Assembly: GCF_913566895.1 (NCBI RefSeq)
Contig: NZ_CAJYCN010000007.1
Coordinates: 1 to 64,000, forward strand
Direction of reading: 5' to 3'
Source: Listeria ilorinensis
GTDB lineage: Bacteria > Bacillota > Bacilli > Lactobacillales > Listeriaceae
Length of the DNA stretch: 64,000 bases
Made by a program: the position numbers and the translations under genes. Below are positions 52,660 to 62,462 of the stretch, one piece after another (position 1 is the stretch's first letter; the number at the start of each line of letters is the position of its first letter). The notes under the pieces were generated by a model. It was given only the letters and a program-made list of their open reading frames with translations, did not search any database and had not been told where the DNA came from.

Positions 52660-53475
52660 TCACTCCCCTGCTTGTTCGACCGGCCGAACAAAAATTTCAA
52701 CACGTCGATTTTTTTCGCGATTTTCCGCAGAGTCATTCCCGGCGATCGGTTTAAATTCCCCGTACCCCCTAGCACTGAAAAGTCCTGGATCAAGATGCTG
52801 ATTCTCCGTCAGAATCGCCTCCATAAAATTCACTGCCCGCGCTGCTGAAAGCTTCCAGTTTGACCCATACTGACTTGTATGAATCGGTACATTATCCGTA
52901 TGCCCAGAAATGATCCCTTCCATTGATCCGTTCCCTTTTTCAAAAATTTTTCCTAGTTCAGTTGCAATTGCACGTTTATCGCCGTTTAATTCCGCACTGC
53001 CCGACTGGAAGAGAATATCATCTCGAATCGTTACCAGCACACCTTCTCCGGAATAATTTGTAGTCATCTTCGCCTCCAGATGGGCCTCTTTTATGTAAGA
53101 ATCCAGTTGCGCTTTAAAGTCAGCAAGCTGCTTCTCATTCTCTTTTTTAGCAAGATCAGCTGCCTCCTTCTCTTTCTCCGCCTCTTCTTTTTCTTTTTTC
53201 TTCTTATCCTCTTCCTCCATGGCTTTGATGACTGCATTTACATTAGGGTCTTTCGGCGCATCTCCCTTGGAAATATACGCCTGGTTCCCCGCGCTACCCT
53301 CTTCGACAATTTTTTTAAAAGCATTCCCCATCTGTTCAAATTTCTTTGCATCGATTGCGCTGGACGCAAACAAGACGATAAATAATGCCAGAAGCAGCGT
53401 CAACAGATCACTGTAAGGAATCAACCAAGTTTCGTCAATATGCTCATCATGCGGTTTCTTGCGCCTCTTGGCCAC
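52660..53475 (-). CDS. motB: Flagellar stator protein MotB
   Basis: A 271-residue stator. One TM helix with the proton-binding Asp in IPYSDLLTLLLALFIVLFA, a plug and coiled-coil linker (Lys/Glu-rich, about 80-125), and the C-terminal OmpA-like peptidoglycan-binding domain with GHTDNVPIHTSQ and ENREKNRRVEIFV. GTG start at 53475 behind GGAGGG; it overlaps the motA end. The linker is unusually charged (EEDKKKKEKEEAEKEKEA). Confidence 0.94.
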   Translation of the reverse strand: MAKRRKKPHDEHIDETWLIPYSDLLTLLLALFIVLFASSAIDAKKFEQMGNAFKKIVEEGSAGNQAYISKGDAPKDPNVNAVIKAMEEEDKKKKEKEEAEKEKEAADLAKKENEKQLADFKAQLDSYIKEAHLEAKMTTNYSGEGVLVTIRDDILFQSGSAELNGDKRAIATELGKIFEKGNGSMEGIISGHTDNVPIHTSQYGSNWKLSAARAVNFMEAILTENQHLDPGLFSARGYGEFKPIAGNDSAENREKNRRVEIFVRPVEQAGE

Positions 53476-54286
53476 TGATTGTTCCCTCCACCTCTTTAGT
53501 TTTCTCCCCTTTTCCACTTAATAACACTTCTTTCTCCTTAGGACTTAAAAAAGACAGTAAGCGTTCTTCTATCGTCCTAGGTGCATTCCTTTCCTGAATA
53601 GCCACCAGCCCCTCGATGATCATGTAGCGCGTATGGACCTCCATTCCTGATTTCACCTTCAATTTGTTACTGAACGGCGTCCAGATCACATATCCCGTAA
53701 ATATCCCAAAAATCGTACAGATAAAAGCTGCTGCAATCGCTTCACTCAGTTTGTCTGGGTTAGACATCTGCCCCATCGCATGAATAAGCCCCATTGCCGC
53801 CCCAAGTACACCGAGTGTCGGCGCATAAGCTCCTGCTGAGGCAAAAATTTTTGCATATCGGGCGTGCCGTTCTTCCATACTTGACACATCCTCTTCCATC
53901 ACATCCCGCAAAAATTCAGCAGTCGATTGCCCATCCACGACCATTTGCATACCGCGTTTCATAAAAGGATCCTTTATGTCCTCTATCTCACCTTCAAGCG
54001 CTAGCACACCATTTCGTCGAACAATATCCGCATAATTTTTAAAATCCCTCAGAATATCTACTTTTGACGGCCCACGCTCTTTCATAAATAAAATCTTAAA
54101 CAGTTTCGGTGTCACCTTGACATCACTCCACGGATGCGCCATCAAAACAGCAGTTGCTGTTCCTACCAAAATGACAATCAGCGCCTCTGCACTAAAAAGC
54201 ATCGCCAGCGAAATATGCTGAATGGTAAAAGAAACAACTATCACTACAACCGCAAGAATCAAGCCAATAATCGTCGTGATCTCCAT
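53447..54286 (-). CDS. motA: Flagellar stator protein MotA
   Basis: A 279-residue four-TM stator subunit: TM1 starting IIGLILAVVVIVVSFTI, TM2 following, a large cytosolic loop with the charged FliG-contacting stretch (RRNGVLALEGEIEDIKDPFM), TM3/TM4 from ASAGAYAPTLGVLGAAMGLI onwards. Start at 54286 behind AAAGGA. It overlaps motB by 29 bases. Confidence 0.94.
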   Translation of the reverse strand: MEITTIIGLILAVVVIVVSFTIQHISLAMLFSAEALIVILVGTATAVLMAHPWSDVKVTPKLFKILFMKERGPSKVDILRDFKNYADIVRRNGVLALEGEIEDIKDPFMKRGMQMVVDGQSTAEFLRDVMEEDVSSMEERHARYAKIFASAGAYAPTLGVLGAAMGLIHAMGQMSNPDKLSEAIAAAFICTIFGIFTGYVIWTPFSNKLKVKSGMEVHTRYMIIEGLVAIQERNAPRTIEERLLSFLSPKEKEVLLSGKGEKTKEVEGTISGQEAQETA

Positions 54287-54311
54287 TTTTTTCATTCCTT
54301 TCCCGTTATTT

Positions 54312-54647
54312 TTAACTTACTCGTTCTACTTCGTTTAACCAAAACGCCAACAGCTTTTGCTCCATATCTGGCAAATGAACAAAAAAACTTTTGATGTTCT
54401 CCGGTCCATAAAAGGCCTGCGTTCGAAATTCTGTCTCTGCTTCTCCGCGAATCCCTAAATAGTAAAATGAACCCAGACGCCCCAGTTGAATAAACTTTTC
54501 CGCAAGCTGATATCCCGCTGTCTGCACTATTTCGAATTGATTCGGCAAATAGTCCCCTGTTTGCATTTCAAGCATCAATACTTGTTCAAGTAGATCCGGT
54601 TTGTCTTCAAATACCGCAAGTGCTGCTAGCTTTTCTTCTCGTAACAT
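54312..54647 (-). CDS. Small flagellar-cluster protein of unknown function
   Basis: A 111-residue acidic soluble protein (LAVFEDKPDLLEQVLMLEMQ; ends FWLNEVERVS). GGAGGAG precedes ATG; it starts 15 bases after cheR and ends 25 bases before motA (lmo0684 position, from memory). No known motif is visible. Confidence 0.6.
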   Translation of the reverse strand: MLREEKLAALAVFEDKPDLLEQVLMLEMQTGDYLPNQFEIVQTAGYQLAEKFIQLGRLGSFYYLGIRGEAETEFRTQAFYGPENIKSFFVHLPDMEQKLLAFWLNEVERVS

Positions 54648-54662
54648 TTGTCTCCTCCCGTT

Positions 54663-55454
54663 TCACCGTATTTTCCTGTAAAAAAAATTATCCACAGACT
54701 CAAAACCATAACCCGCCGGATTCAAAATCTGCTCTGAACCGCCAATAAATAAAACTCCTCCCGGCCGCAGTGCTTTTTGAAACTTCTGATAAACCACTTC
54801 TTTTCCTTCTGCTGTAAAGTAAATCAAAACATTGCGACAAACAATCAAGTCAAACCCACGATCATACTCATCCACTAACAGATCATGCTTCCGAAAACGA
54901 ACCGGCTTTTGAATGTCTTTTTCGATCTGATAATAAGCTTCTTTCTTTTCAAAACTTGCCAAAATTTCTGCATCGGTCATTTCAATTAACTGCTTTTCTG
55001 AATAACGCCCAAGAACCGCTCGCTTTAAAATCTCTGCCTCGATATCTGTCGCTAAAATTTCATAGTTCAAATTATCTTGTATTCGTTTCAAAATAATCGA
55101 AAGCGTGTAAGCCTCTTCGCCACTAGAACATGCAGCACTCCAAACCCGTAGCTTAGAAAATTTTTCCTGAATCAGCCTTGGAAGCACCTGTTTTTCTAAG
55201 GTGTCCCACTTAGAGCGATTACGAAAGAATTGGGTCACATTAATCGTGATCATTCCCATAAACTCAGCCATCAATTGGGAATCAACACGTAATTTTCGCA
55301 AAAATGCATGATAATTTTTGATCTGCTTCTTTTCCATAAATCCTAGAATCCGTCGCTTCATCTGTGTTTCTTTATAAAAAGTTAAATCCAAACCCATTTC
55401 CTGTTTGATTGCATGTACAAAAACTGCATAATCCTGCCGAGTATCCGTATACAT
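54663..55454 (-). CDS. cheR: Chemoreceptor methyltransferase CheR
   Basis: A 263-residue SAM-dependent methylase of chemoreceptor glutamates. N-terminal helical domain, then the SAM site VWSAACSSGEEAYTLSIIL, ATDIEAEIL, and IVCRNVLIYFT near the C-terminus. Start at 55454 behind AAAGGAG. No cheB demethylase is present in the window. Confidence 0.95.
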   Translation of the reverse strand: MYTDTRQDYAVFVHAIKQEMGLDLTFYKETQMKRRILGFMEKKQIKNYHAFLRKLRVDSQLMAEFMGMITINVTQFFRNRSKWDTLEKQVLPRLIQEKFSKLRVWSAACSSGEEAYTLSIILKRIQDNLNYEILATDIEAEILKRAVLGRYSEKQLIEMTDAEILASFEKKEAYYQIEKDIQKPVRFRKHDLLVDEYDRGFDLIVCRNVLIYFTAEGKEVVYQKFQKALRPGGVLFIGGSEQILNPAGYGFESVDNFFYRKIR

Positions 55455-55478
55455 GGGCAACTCCTTTCCCTATTTGAA

Positions 55479-56258
55479 TTACGGACGAATAAGTCCTGTC
55501 GCTTCCTTGTCATACACTTTATCGAACATCGCCATAACATTACTTGAAGCCTGTACCATCCGCTGATCTTCCATCAAACCTACCATCTGTGCCCCCATAT
55601 CTACGTTGCTCATCTCCAAAACACCATTCTGCACACTGCCCTGTCCATTTGGAAGTGCACGTGTATCTGTCCCTTCCAGCTGCATCTTGCCCCCGCTGAA
55701 CTGAATCAGATGACCTTTATCTGCCGTCTGCACAAACTTTGTTGCAAGCTGTGCCAGAAAAGCACCTGACTCTGCATTATAAATTCGACCATCTGCCGAG
55801 ACCTGCAGCTTCGTTCCTGCTCCGACACGAACCTGCGCACCATTTACATCTAGAAGATACGCCCCTTCTGCGGTATGAAGGTACCCCTCAGCATTTACCT
55901 GAAGCTGCCCCCCTCGGCTCAAATAGGTCTTTCCTCTAAACTCTGTCATGAAAAAACTTGCCCCAGCATTCGGATCCAGATCATGAATAAAGAAATCCTG
56001 ATCCCTCCCTGTAATATATGTACTGCCCGGCTTTAAATTCACATAGGTTCCCTCCGGACGAACTGCGTATTCTATCCCGCCGATTGCCCGCCGACCTGTA
56101 TGATCTTGAAACATTACCGTTTTCTTAGAAATCGGTGTTGTCGTCATTTGATCAAATTTAAAACCACTTGTACTACTGTTGGCAATGTTATTCGAACGAA
56201 CATTGATTTTTTGCATATTCGTCATCATGCCTGCCGCACCAATATATAATCCCTTCAA
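55479..56258 (-). CDS. flgG: Flagellar rod/hook-basal protein FlgG
   Basis: A 259-residue rod protein: LYIGAAGMMTNMQKINVRSN then NIANSSTSGFK at the N-terminus, and MSNVDMGAQMVGLMEDQRMV with QASSNVMAMFDKV at the C-terminus. A TTG start overlaps the flhF stop (TTGA). It could equally be called FlgF, since only one such gene is present here. Confidence 0.88.
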   Translation of the reverse strand: MKGLYIGAAGMMTNMQKINVRSNNIANSSTSGFKFDQMTTTPISKKTVMFQDHTGRRAIGGIEYAVRPEGTYVNLKPGSTYITGRDQDFFIHDLDPNAGASFFMTEFRGKTYLSRGGQLQVNAEGYLHTAEGAYLLDVNGAQVRVGAGTKLQVSADGRIYNAESGAFLAQLATKFVQTADKGHLIQFSGGKMQLEGTDTRALPNGQGSVQNGVLEMSNVDMGAQMVGLMEDQRMVQASSNVMAMFDKVYDKEATGLIRP

Positions 56259-57484
56259 GTCACCGTCTCCCCCTTTGCATTCTGATACAGTGCCTCAGCA
56301 AACCAGCGCCTCTTCGGCTGGAAAATATCCGCACTGATATTCTGTCCATCCGTCATATAAAGAATGGGCATTGAGCACTCTTCCATCACAGTATAAACAT
56401 CACCAAATCGCCGAGTCTCATCCATTTTCGTAATAATCAGTCCATCAAGTGGAATATCACTTAATTTAGGCAAAATTTCCAAAACATCTTGGCTACTTGT
56501 TCCGGATGAAAACACAAAACAAGTTAAATCCGGTCGAATTTCCCGACTATAGTCCAGAAGTTCTTCCCGTGACTCGGCCTTCAAATAATTCCGTCCCACT
56601 GTGTCAATCAAAATATGATCTACCTGATGGACGTATTTCAAATAGTCAATCGCTTCGTAGAGCTCTGCCGGAGTCTCAGCCACCATCAGTTCCGCATCAA
56701 GCTTCCCAGTATAACCTTTGAACTGCTCAACAGCCCCCGAACGAAATGTATCCGTCGTAATAAAACCGACTGATCTTCCTTGCTTCATCAGCTGATAACC
56801 CAGCTTAGCAAGCGTTGTCGTCTTCCCGACACCCGTCTGCCCAACTAGAGAAATCACCCGGTGCTTCTTTAGATCAAACGCTGTTTCTTCTGGAAGTCTG
56901 CCTGTTAAAAACGGCACGAACCATTCCCCTATATCGTCTGGATGAATATTTTCGATCGACTGAAAAGCCGCACGCCCTGCCTTAGTAAAATCAGCAATAT
57001 ATTTATCCGTCAAGCCAGCGTCACGCAGTAGCTGAACAAATGCGCTATTCTCCTCTCGTTCTGTTCGTAATTTTTCTGCTAGGACCTGATTCGCACTAGC
57101 CAGTTCTGCCTTTAATGCCGCCAGTTCTTCCTCTTGCCGACGTTTTTTCTCAAGCAATGGCGTACTTTGTGTTAATTCAGCTCCGTTTTTCAACATCTCG
57201 ATTAATTTTTCTTTTTTTAGTAGAGTTGTTTGGGGCTCCTTGGTTGAGGAAACTGCAGCCTGCACCAGTTTCTCTTCGAAAACCGCAGATTGAGGCTGAG
57301 CAATGGTCACATATTGCGTGATGACAGCTGTTACCTCATATAGCTTTTTAAAAAAGCCCTCTCGAGTCACTCGTTCATCTGTGATTTTATATGGACCGCT
57401 TGAAGCTGCACGAATTTTTTGATGCAGCTTGCGTTTTGACGTTGCCTTAAAAATTTCAATTCGTTCGACTGTTTCTGTCGCCAT
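56255..57484 (-). CDS. flhF: SRP-type GTPase FlhF
   Basis: A 409-residue GTPase. Basic N-terminal B domain, Glu-rich N domain, and G domain with P-loop LVGQTGVGKTTTLAKLG (about 212-228), VGFITTDTFRSGAVEQF, DTVGRN and ITKMDET. FlhF helps place flagella. Its usual ATPase partner FlhG is absent next to it. It overlaps flgG. Confidence 0.94.
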   Translation of the reverse strand: MATETVERIEIFKATSKRKLHQKIRAASSGPYKITDERVTREGFFKKLYEVTAVITQYVTIAQPQSAVFEEKLVQAAVSSTKEPQTTLLKKEKLIEMLKNGAELTQSTPLLEKKRRQEEELAALKAELASANQVLAEKLRTEREENSAFVQLLRDAGLTDKYIADFTKAGRAAFQSIENIHPDDIGEWFVPFLTGRLPEETAFDLKKHRVISLVGQTGVGKTTTLAKLGYQLMKQGRSVGFITTDTFRSGAVEQFKGYTGKLDAELMVAETPAELYEAIDYLKYVHQVDHILIDTVGRNYLKAESREELLDYSREIRPDLTCFVFSSGTSSQDVLEILPKLSDIPLDGLIITKMDETRRFGDVYTVMEECSMPILYMTDGQNISADIFQPKRRWFAEALYQNAKGETVT

Positions 57485-57496
57485 TTCAAACCCTCC

Positions 57497-59563
57497 CTAA
57501 GTCGCCTCAATCAGCGCGATTTGTTCAACCTCGGTCTCTGGCGAAAGCTCACTGATCGACAGGACTGGTATCTCGATTTGGTAGCGTTCAAGCGCCCGAA
57601 CAAATCCAAAGCGAAAGTCCTTTCTTCTCGTTAAAACGACCGGTTCACGACCTGTCAGCTGAGCTTTTTCCAGTTTTTCCTGCAAATGTTTCATGACCTT
57701 AAGCTCTTTATCAAGCTCCCAGTTAAGTGCATAACCATAATAAGGTGTTGTAACAATCTCACTTTCCATTTCGATCTGATCATCCAGAAGCATCGCATAA
57801 ATTTTTCCATCTGCATTTTTCGCCTGTTCACAAATAGATTTTGATATTCGCTCACGAACAAAAGATGTGATCCCGTCCAGATCGTTTGGATAAATTGTCT
57901 GCCCGTCGATGATTCCCTCTACGATTGTTGGCAAATCACGAATGGAAATCCCTTCTTTTAGAAGCTGCTTCAAAACACCTTGGATCAGCGAATAATCGAT
58001 CTCCTTCTTCTTGATCTCCTCAAGCAGCACTTCATTCTCATCGGCCAGTCCGTCCAAGAGCTCCTTGATTTGCTGACGCATTAACAAATCATATAAATTC
58101 TTCCGCACCGTCATATCCAAGTGTGTAATCAAAATACTTAGCGGTTCCAGCACCTGATAATTCTTCATTTGCGCTTCTTCCAATTCACTCGGCATAATCC
58201 AGTAGCCCTCTTCCCCAAAAATCGGATCTTTTGTCGGCTCCGCATTTAGTTCTTCCATCACGCCAGGCGTCTTAAGCGCGAGCAGTTGCCCAGCTTTCAG
58301 CACCCCTTCTGCCGCCTTGACACCTTTCACCTTAATCACATATTTCCCACGCGGTCGAAAACTCGTGTTATCTTTAAAATTGATTCCCGGCACTCCGATC
58401 CCTAAATCTTGCATAATCGACTTTCGCATCAGAATGACCTTGTCTTTTGCCGTCTCGCCTTGTACCTTCTGCTTGACAAGCGCCGCAATATTCAGCCCAA
58501 GTTCGACCACCACCGGATATTTTTCTTGTGTCGCACCGAATGCCTGTTGATGTTCTTCCTCCTGCCGCCGATTTTCCGCTTGGATTTCCGCCATTTCAGC
58601 AGCAAGCTCTTTTTCATGTGCTTTCTTAAGTCCCTGCTGCGTTCGATAACCAAGTACAAGTAGGAGCAAACCGATCCCGGCAAACGGAACAAGCGGTAAC
58701 GGACTAAACAGCCCCATCAAGATGAACATACCCGCAAGCGAATAAACAACAATCGCATTATTCATCAATTCTTTAAAAATACCAATTGCAACATTCTCTT
58801 CTTTCCCATCAAAAACACGCGTTACGATCACTCCTGTTGACATCGCCATTAAGAGCGAGCCAATCTGGGAAACGATCCCATCTCCAATCGTCAGCTCTGT
58901 ATATTTAATTACTGCCTCTGATAAACTAAGTCCTCCCTGCATCATTCCGACGATTAGTCCAAAAACAATATTGACGATCGCCAAAAGTACTGTAAAAAGC
59001 ACATCCCCCTTTACAAATTTCCCGGCACCATCCATCGCTCCATAAAATTCTGTCTCCATATTGAGACTTGCCCGCTTGTTACGCGCCTCTACTTCCGTGA
59101 TCATTCGTTGGTTCAAGTCAGCATCGATCGCCATTTGTTTTCCCGGCAATGCATCCAATGTAAAACGCGCTGCCACCTCAGCCGTTCGCGATGAACCATT
59201 CGCTACAATAAATTGAAATACGATCAGGATAATAAAAATTACGATCCCTACAACAAAATTACTGCCGATTACAAAGTTGCCAAACTGCTGAATAACTTGC
59301 CCCGGATCCCCTGTAGTAAGAATCGCTCTTGTTGTTGAAATATTAATTGAAACCCGAAAAATTCCCATCAGCAAAAGCAAAGTAGGAAAACTCTTGAGCT
59401 CACTCCATTCTTTGATAGAAGTAGCTCGCATATAAACAAGCACTGAAAGCGCTAGAATCGTGACAATCACAATATCCAGCACGAACGGCGGAAGCGGTAC
59501 AATCAGCGCAATCACAAATGATACAGCGATAAGGATCGCAAAATATTTTTTCAGCTGTGCCAT
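57497..59563 (-). CDS. flhA: Flagellar export gate protein FlhA
   Basis: A 688-residue export gate. Eight predicted membrane helices in the first 330 residues, with the family signature RFTLDALPGKQMAIDADLN and the FHIPEP region. A cytosolic ring domain (about 340-688) docks chaperone-substrate complexes, ending in a Glu-rich tail. AAAGGAG lies before ATG. It lies between flhB and flhF. Confidence 0.96.
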   Translation of the reverse strand: MAQLKKYFAILIAVSFVIALIVPLPPFVLDIVIVTILALSVLVYMRATSIKEWSELKSFPTLLLLMGIFRVSINISTTRAILTTGDPGQVIQQFGNFVIGSNFVVGIVIFIILIVFQFIVANGSSRTAEVAARFTLDALPGKQMAIDADLNQRMITEVEARNKRASLNMETEFYGAMDGAGKFVKGDVLFTVLLAIVNIVFGLIVGMMQGGLSLSEAVIKYTELTIGDGIVSQIGSLLMAMSTGVIVTRVFDGKEENVAIGIFKELMNNAIVVYSLAGMFILMGLFSPLPLVPFAGIGLLLLVLGYRTQQGLKKAHEKELAAEMAEIQAENRRQEEEHQQAFGATQEKYPVVVELGLNIAALVKQKVQGETAKDKVILMRKSIMQDLGIGVPGINFKDNTSFRPRGKYVIKVKGVKAAEGVLKAGQLLALKTPGVMEELNAEPTKDPIFGEEGYWIMPSELEEAQMKNYQVLEPLSILITHLDMTVRKNLYDLLMRQQIKELLDGLADENEVLLEEIKKKEIDYSLIQGVLKQLLKEGISIRDLPTIVEGIIDGQTIYPNDLDGITSFVRERISKSICEQAKNADGKIYAMLLDDQIEMESEIVTTPYYGYALNWELDKELKVMKHLQEKLEKAQLTGREPVVLTRRKDFRFGFVRALERYQIEIPVLSISELSPETEVEQIALIEAT

Positions 59564-59580
59564 TTTCCCCTACTCCTTTT

Positions 59581-60627
59581 TTATAAGCTCAGCTCGCCCT
59601 GATCCATGAGTTCCTTCATGATTTCAATCACTGCAGCATATAGCTCTTCATTTATGTATTCATCCGGATTCATCGTAAAGTAAATCGTCCGCGCTACACT
59701 CCGGTTTGTAATCATCGGCACCCCTTCCGACTCGGCAATCTGCCGGATGAAAAGAGCCAATTCATCTTCCCCTTTCACCAGCAGAAATGGCGCATGATCA
59801 CGCGCCTTATCATAGCGCATCACAACAGATAAATGTGTCGGATTATTCACGACAAATGTCGCATCTGCCATTTTCTTAGTGATTGCCCCTTGTAAAAGAC
59901 CGCGAGCAATACTTCTTTGTCGTTGCTTGACTTCCGGTCGCCCTTCCGTATTCTTGAATTCATCTTTAATTTCCTGCTTCGACATCCGTAAGTTCTTTTT
60001 ATATTCATATTTCTGATAGATAAAATCAAGCAGGCCAATCACTGTCAAAATCAACAGTAAAGCCAAGAATTCATTTTTAAAAAGACTCACAATTTGTTTC
60101 AGTGAATACAGCCAATTTTGTCCGGTATAGCTGATCAGTGTATACAAATGATCCCGAAACCCTGCATAAGCCACATACGTAAGTAGTCCAATTATCAAAA
60201 GCGATTTTGTAATATCCACAATCCCCTTCAGACTAAACACCCGCTTAAAATAATTAGCCGGATTCATCCTCTTCCAGTTTGGTTTGATCGCCTTTGTCGT
60301 AAACAGAAAGCCGACCTGCGCTAAATAATTTATAACACCAAGTATCAGCACCATGACCATTACCGGCCACAGAACCCGAAGAAGAAGCAGCACATAAGAA
60401 TAAGCATAATTGCTGAACCCTGAAAGACTTGCCTTCGCATCAAGCAATGCCCGAAAACCCGTCATTGTATTTTCTACGAATAAATGCCCGAAAAAATAAA
60501 GCAAACCAGCAATAATCAGTGTAGAAAAGAGATTCGTCAGCTCTTTACTGCGCGCTACATTCCCCTCTTCTCGCGCTTTTTTGATTCGTTTCGGCGTCGC
60601 TTTTTCTGTTTTATTATCCTTCGCCAA
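59581..60627 (-). CDS. flhB: Flagellar export switch protein FlhB
   Basis: A 348-residue protein with four membrane helices and a C-terminal cytosolic domain that contains the autocleavage site NPTH (in VVNNPTHLSVVMRYDKARDH). Cleavage after Asn switches export from hook to filament substrates together with FliK. TTG start behind AAAGGAG. N-terminal EKATPKRIKKAREEG is typical. Confidence 0.96.
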   Translation of the reverse strand: MAKDNKTEKATPKRIKKAREEGNVARSKELTNLFSTLIIAGLLYFFGHLFVENTMTGFRALLDAKASLSGFSNYAYSYVLLLLRVLWPVMVMVLILGVINYLAQVGFLFTTKAIKPNWKRMNPANYFKRVFSLKGIVDITKSLLIIGLLTYVAYAGFRDHLYTLISYTGQNWLYSLKQIVSLFKNEFLALLLILTVIGLLDFIYQKYEYKKNLRMSKQEIKDEFKNTEGRPEVKQRQRSIARGLLQGAITKKMADATFVVNNPTHLSVVMRYDKARDHAPFLLVKGEDELALFIRQIAESEGVPMITNRSVARTIYFTMNPDEYINEELYAAVIEIMKELMDQGELSL

Positions 60628-60642
60628 AAACTTCCACTCCTT

Positions 60643-61401
60643 TTATGAGACCAACGCTCCAAAAAAATGCATATATTGCTGAATCAATTCATCCGTCAAA
60701 TTTTTAAAAACCAGACTGAGAATCGGCACGGCACAAAATAATACAAAAATACCAAATGTGATTTTAACAATAAACGCATTCATAAAAACATTGATTTGTG
60801 GAGCCGACTTTGAGATTAACGCCAGGATCGTGTTGACAATAAAAATACTTCCCATAATCGGTAGTGCTAATGATACTGCGGCTGAAAGAGCAAAAGCTAG
60901 CGTAGCCATTAAAAGATCAATAAAGCTTTTTTCAAACAAAAATCCAATATTTGCTGTAAACTGAAAGGACTGCAGCAAGTAATAAATCAGATAGTCAAGA
61001 CCGCCCAGTGCCAGAAAAATCACCACAAAAAATGTATCTAAAACAGCTGCTGTAATCGAGTTCTGTGTCCCATATGCTGGATCAATCAAATTAACTTGTG
61101 AAAAACCAAGGTCGTAATCAATCATAAAACCAGCCATTTTTGGTACAAGTGCCAACATTTCTACCAATTTCGCCAGAGCCAACCCAAAAATAATCTCACT
61201 AGCGATCCGAATAAAAAGTGAAATCAGATTATTCAAACTAGAAACATCCACCTGATCTGCTACCATCATCGCAAGCGCTACCCCAAAAATCGTTTTAACA
61301 CTATTTGGAATACCTCTTCCTTTCAAGAGCGGGAAAAAGAATAAAAAACTAGCAATTCTAGAAAAAGCAATCGAAAGTTGTAACAAATACTGAAATTCCA
61401 T
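60643..61401 (-). CDS. fliR: Flagellar export protein FliR
   Basis: A 252-residue membrane protein with about six helices, starting MEFQYLLQLSIAFSRIASFL. It has FFPLLKGRGIPNSVKTIFGV and a C-terminal hydrophobic tail. It forms the gate core with FliP and FliQ; order fliPQR-flhB is conserved. Confidence 0.95.
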   Translation of the reverse strand: MEFQYLLQLSIAFSRIASFLFFFPLLKGRGIPNSVKTIFGVALAMMVADQVDVSSLNNLISLFIRIASEIIFGLALAKLVEMLALVPKMAGFMIDYDLGFSQVNLIDPAYGTQNSITAAVLDTFFVVIFLALGGLDYLIYYLLQSFQFTANIGFLFEKSFIDLLMATLAFALSAAVSLALPIMGSIFIVNTILALISKSAPQINVFMNAFIVKITFGIFVLFCAVPILSLVFKNLTDELIQQYMHFFGALVS

Positions 61402-61403
61402 GT

Positions 61404-61676
61404 TTACACCTGAATCATCGTGGGTATTTTGGAAAAGATGCTGATAAATAAATCAGACATATGTTCAAACATCCATGGCCCCAAAATAAACAAGGCTACC
61501 ACAAAAGCAATAATTTTTGGTAAAAACGTCAGCGATTGATCTTGAATCTGCATCATTGCCATCAATACTGCCACAATGATTACGACCACGATACACACAA
61601 TCGATACCGGTAAAATCAGCATCAATGCTTCATAAAAAAACTGCTGAAAAACTTCTGTAATCGGTGTTAAATTCAT
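61404..61676 (-). CDS. fliQ: Flagellar export protein FliQ
   Basis: A 90-residue protein of two membrane helices around MMQIQDQSLTFLPKIIAFVV, the family signature. Start at 61676 behind AAAGGTG. It ends 2 bases from fliR. Confidence 0.94.
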   Translation of the reverse strand: MNLTPITEVFQQFFYEALMLILPVSIVCIVVVIIVAVLMAMMQIQDQSLTFLPKIIAFVVALFILGPWMFEHMSDLFISIFSKIPTMIQV

Positions 61677-61691
61677 CCTATGCACACCTTT

Positions 61692-62462
61692 CTAAAAATG
61701 AACCGTTTCAAGCATCATATTGGTAATCAAGCCATACCCGCCGATAAATATGAAGACCAAAATTTTAAATGGCAGGCTGATCGTCATCGGTGGAACCATC
61801 ATCATGCCAAGATACATCAAAAGTGTGCTGACAATCAGATCAATAAAGATAAAAGCTAAATAGATAAACATCCCTGTTAAAAAACCTTGGGTAATCTGAG
61901 TTAAAATAAATGCCGGCATAAGCGCCAAAAGTGGTGCATCTTTTTTATCTTTGATCGGCTCTTTTCCCTCAGCTTTTAACATCATGTTGAGATCATGTTG
62001 GTAAGTATTACTCGCCATGTAAGTTGACAGAATCGGTTTTGTTTCATCCCAAACTTTTTCAGCTGACCAATTATTTTTCTCAGCGGGCTTATAGACCTCT
62101 TGGTACCACTCATTTGCAACTGGCTGCATCATAAAAAGTGACAGAAAAAGTGCCAAACCAACGAGCACCTGATTCGGTGGAAGATTCATCGCACCAAGAC
62201 CTTGACGTGTCAATCCTAATACAATCACACAATACGTAAAATGTGTAAACATCAATACGATCGAAGCGGAAAGCGATAGAATTGTCACTAACACAAAAAG
62301 TCCAACACCAGAACTAAAACCGCCGTCTCCATTTAGACCAAGCGAATCCAGCCATTCTACTGCATGAACCGGACGGCTAAATAAAAACAAAGCACTGAAA
62401 AAAGAGAGGCAAAATATAAATGTGAAAAAAAACACATTATTTTTCCGCTTAATTTTCTTCAT
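61692..62462 (-). CDS. fliP: Flagellar export protein FliP
   Basis: A 256-residue protein with a cleavable signal peptide (VFFFTFIFCLSFFSALFLFS, ending RPVHA) and four membrane helices. Conserved segments: TRQGLGAMNLPPNQVLVGLA and ALMPAFILTQITQGFLTG. It overlaps the fliO-like gene by 14 bases. Confidence 0.95.
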   Translation of the reverse strand: MKKIKRKNNVFFFTFIFCLSFFSALFLFSRPVHAVEWLDSLGLNGDGGFSSGVGLFVLVTILSLSASIVLMFTHFTYCVIVLGLTRQGLGAMNLPPNQVLVGLALFLSLFMMQPVANEWYQEVYKPAEKNNWSAEKVWDETKPILSTYMASNTYQHDLNMMLKAEGKEPIKDKKDAPLLALMPAFILTQITQGFLTGMFIYLAFIFIDLIVSTLLMYLGMMMVPPMTISLPFKILVFIFIGGYGLITNMMLETVHF

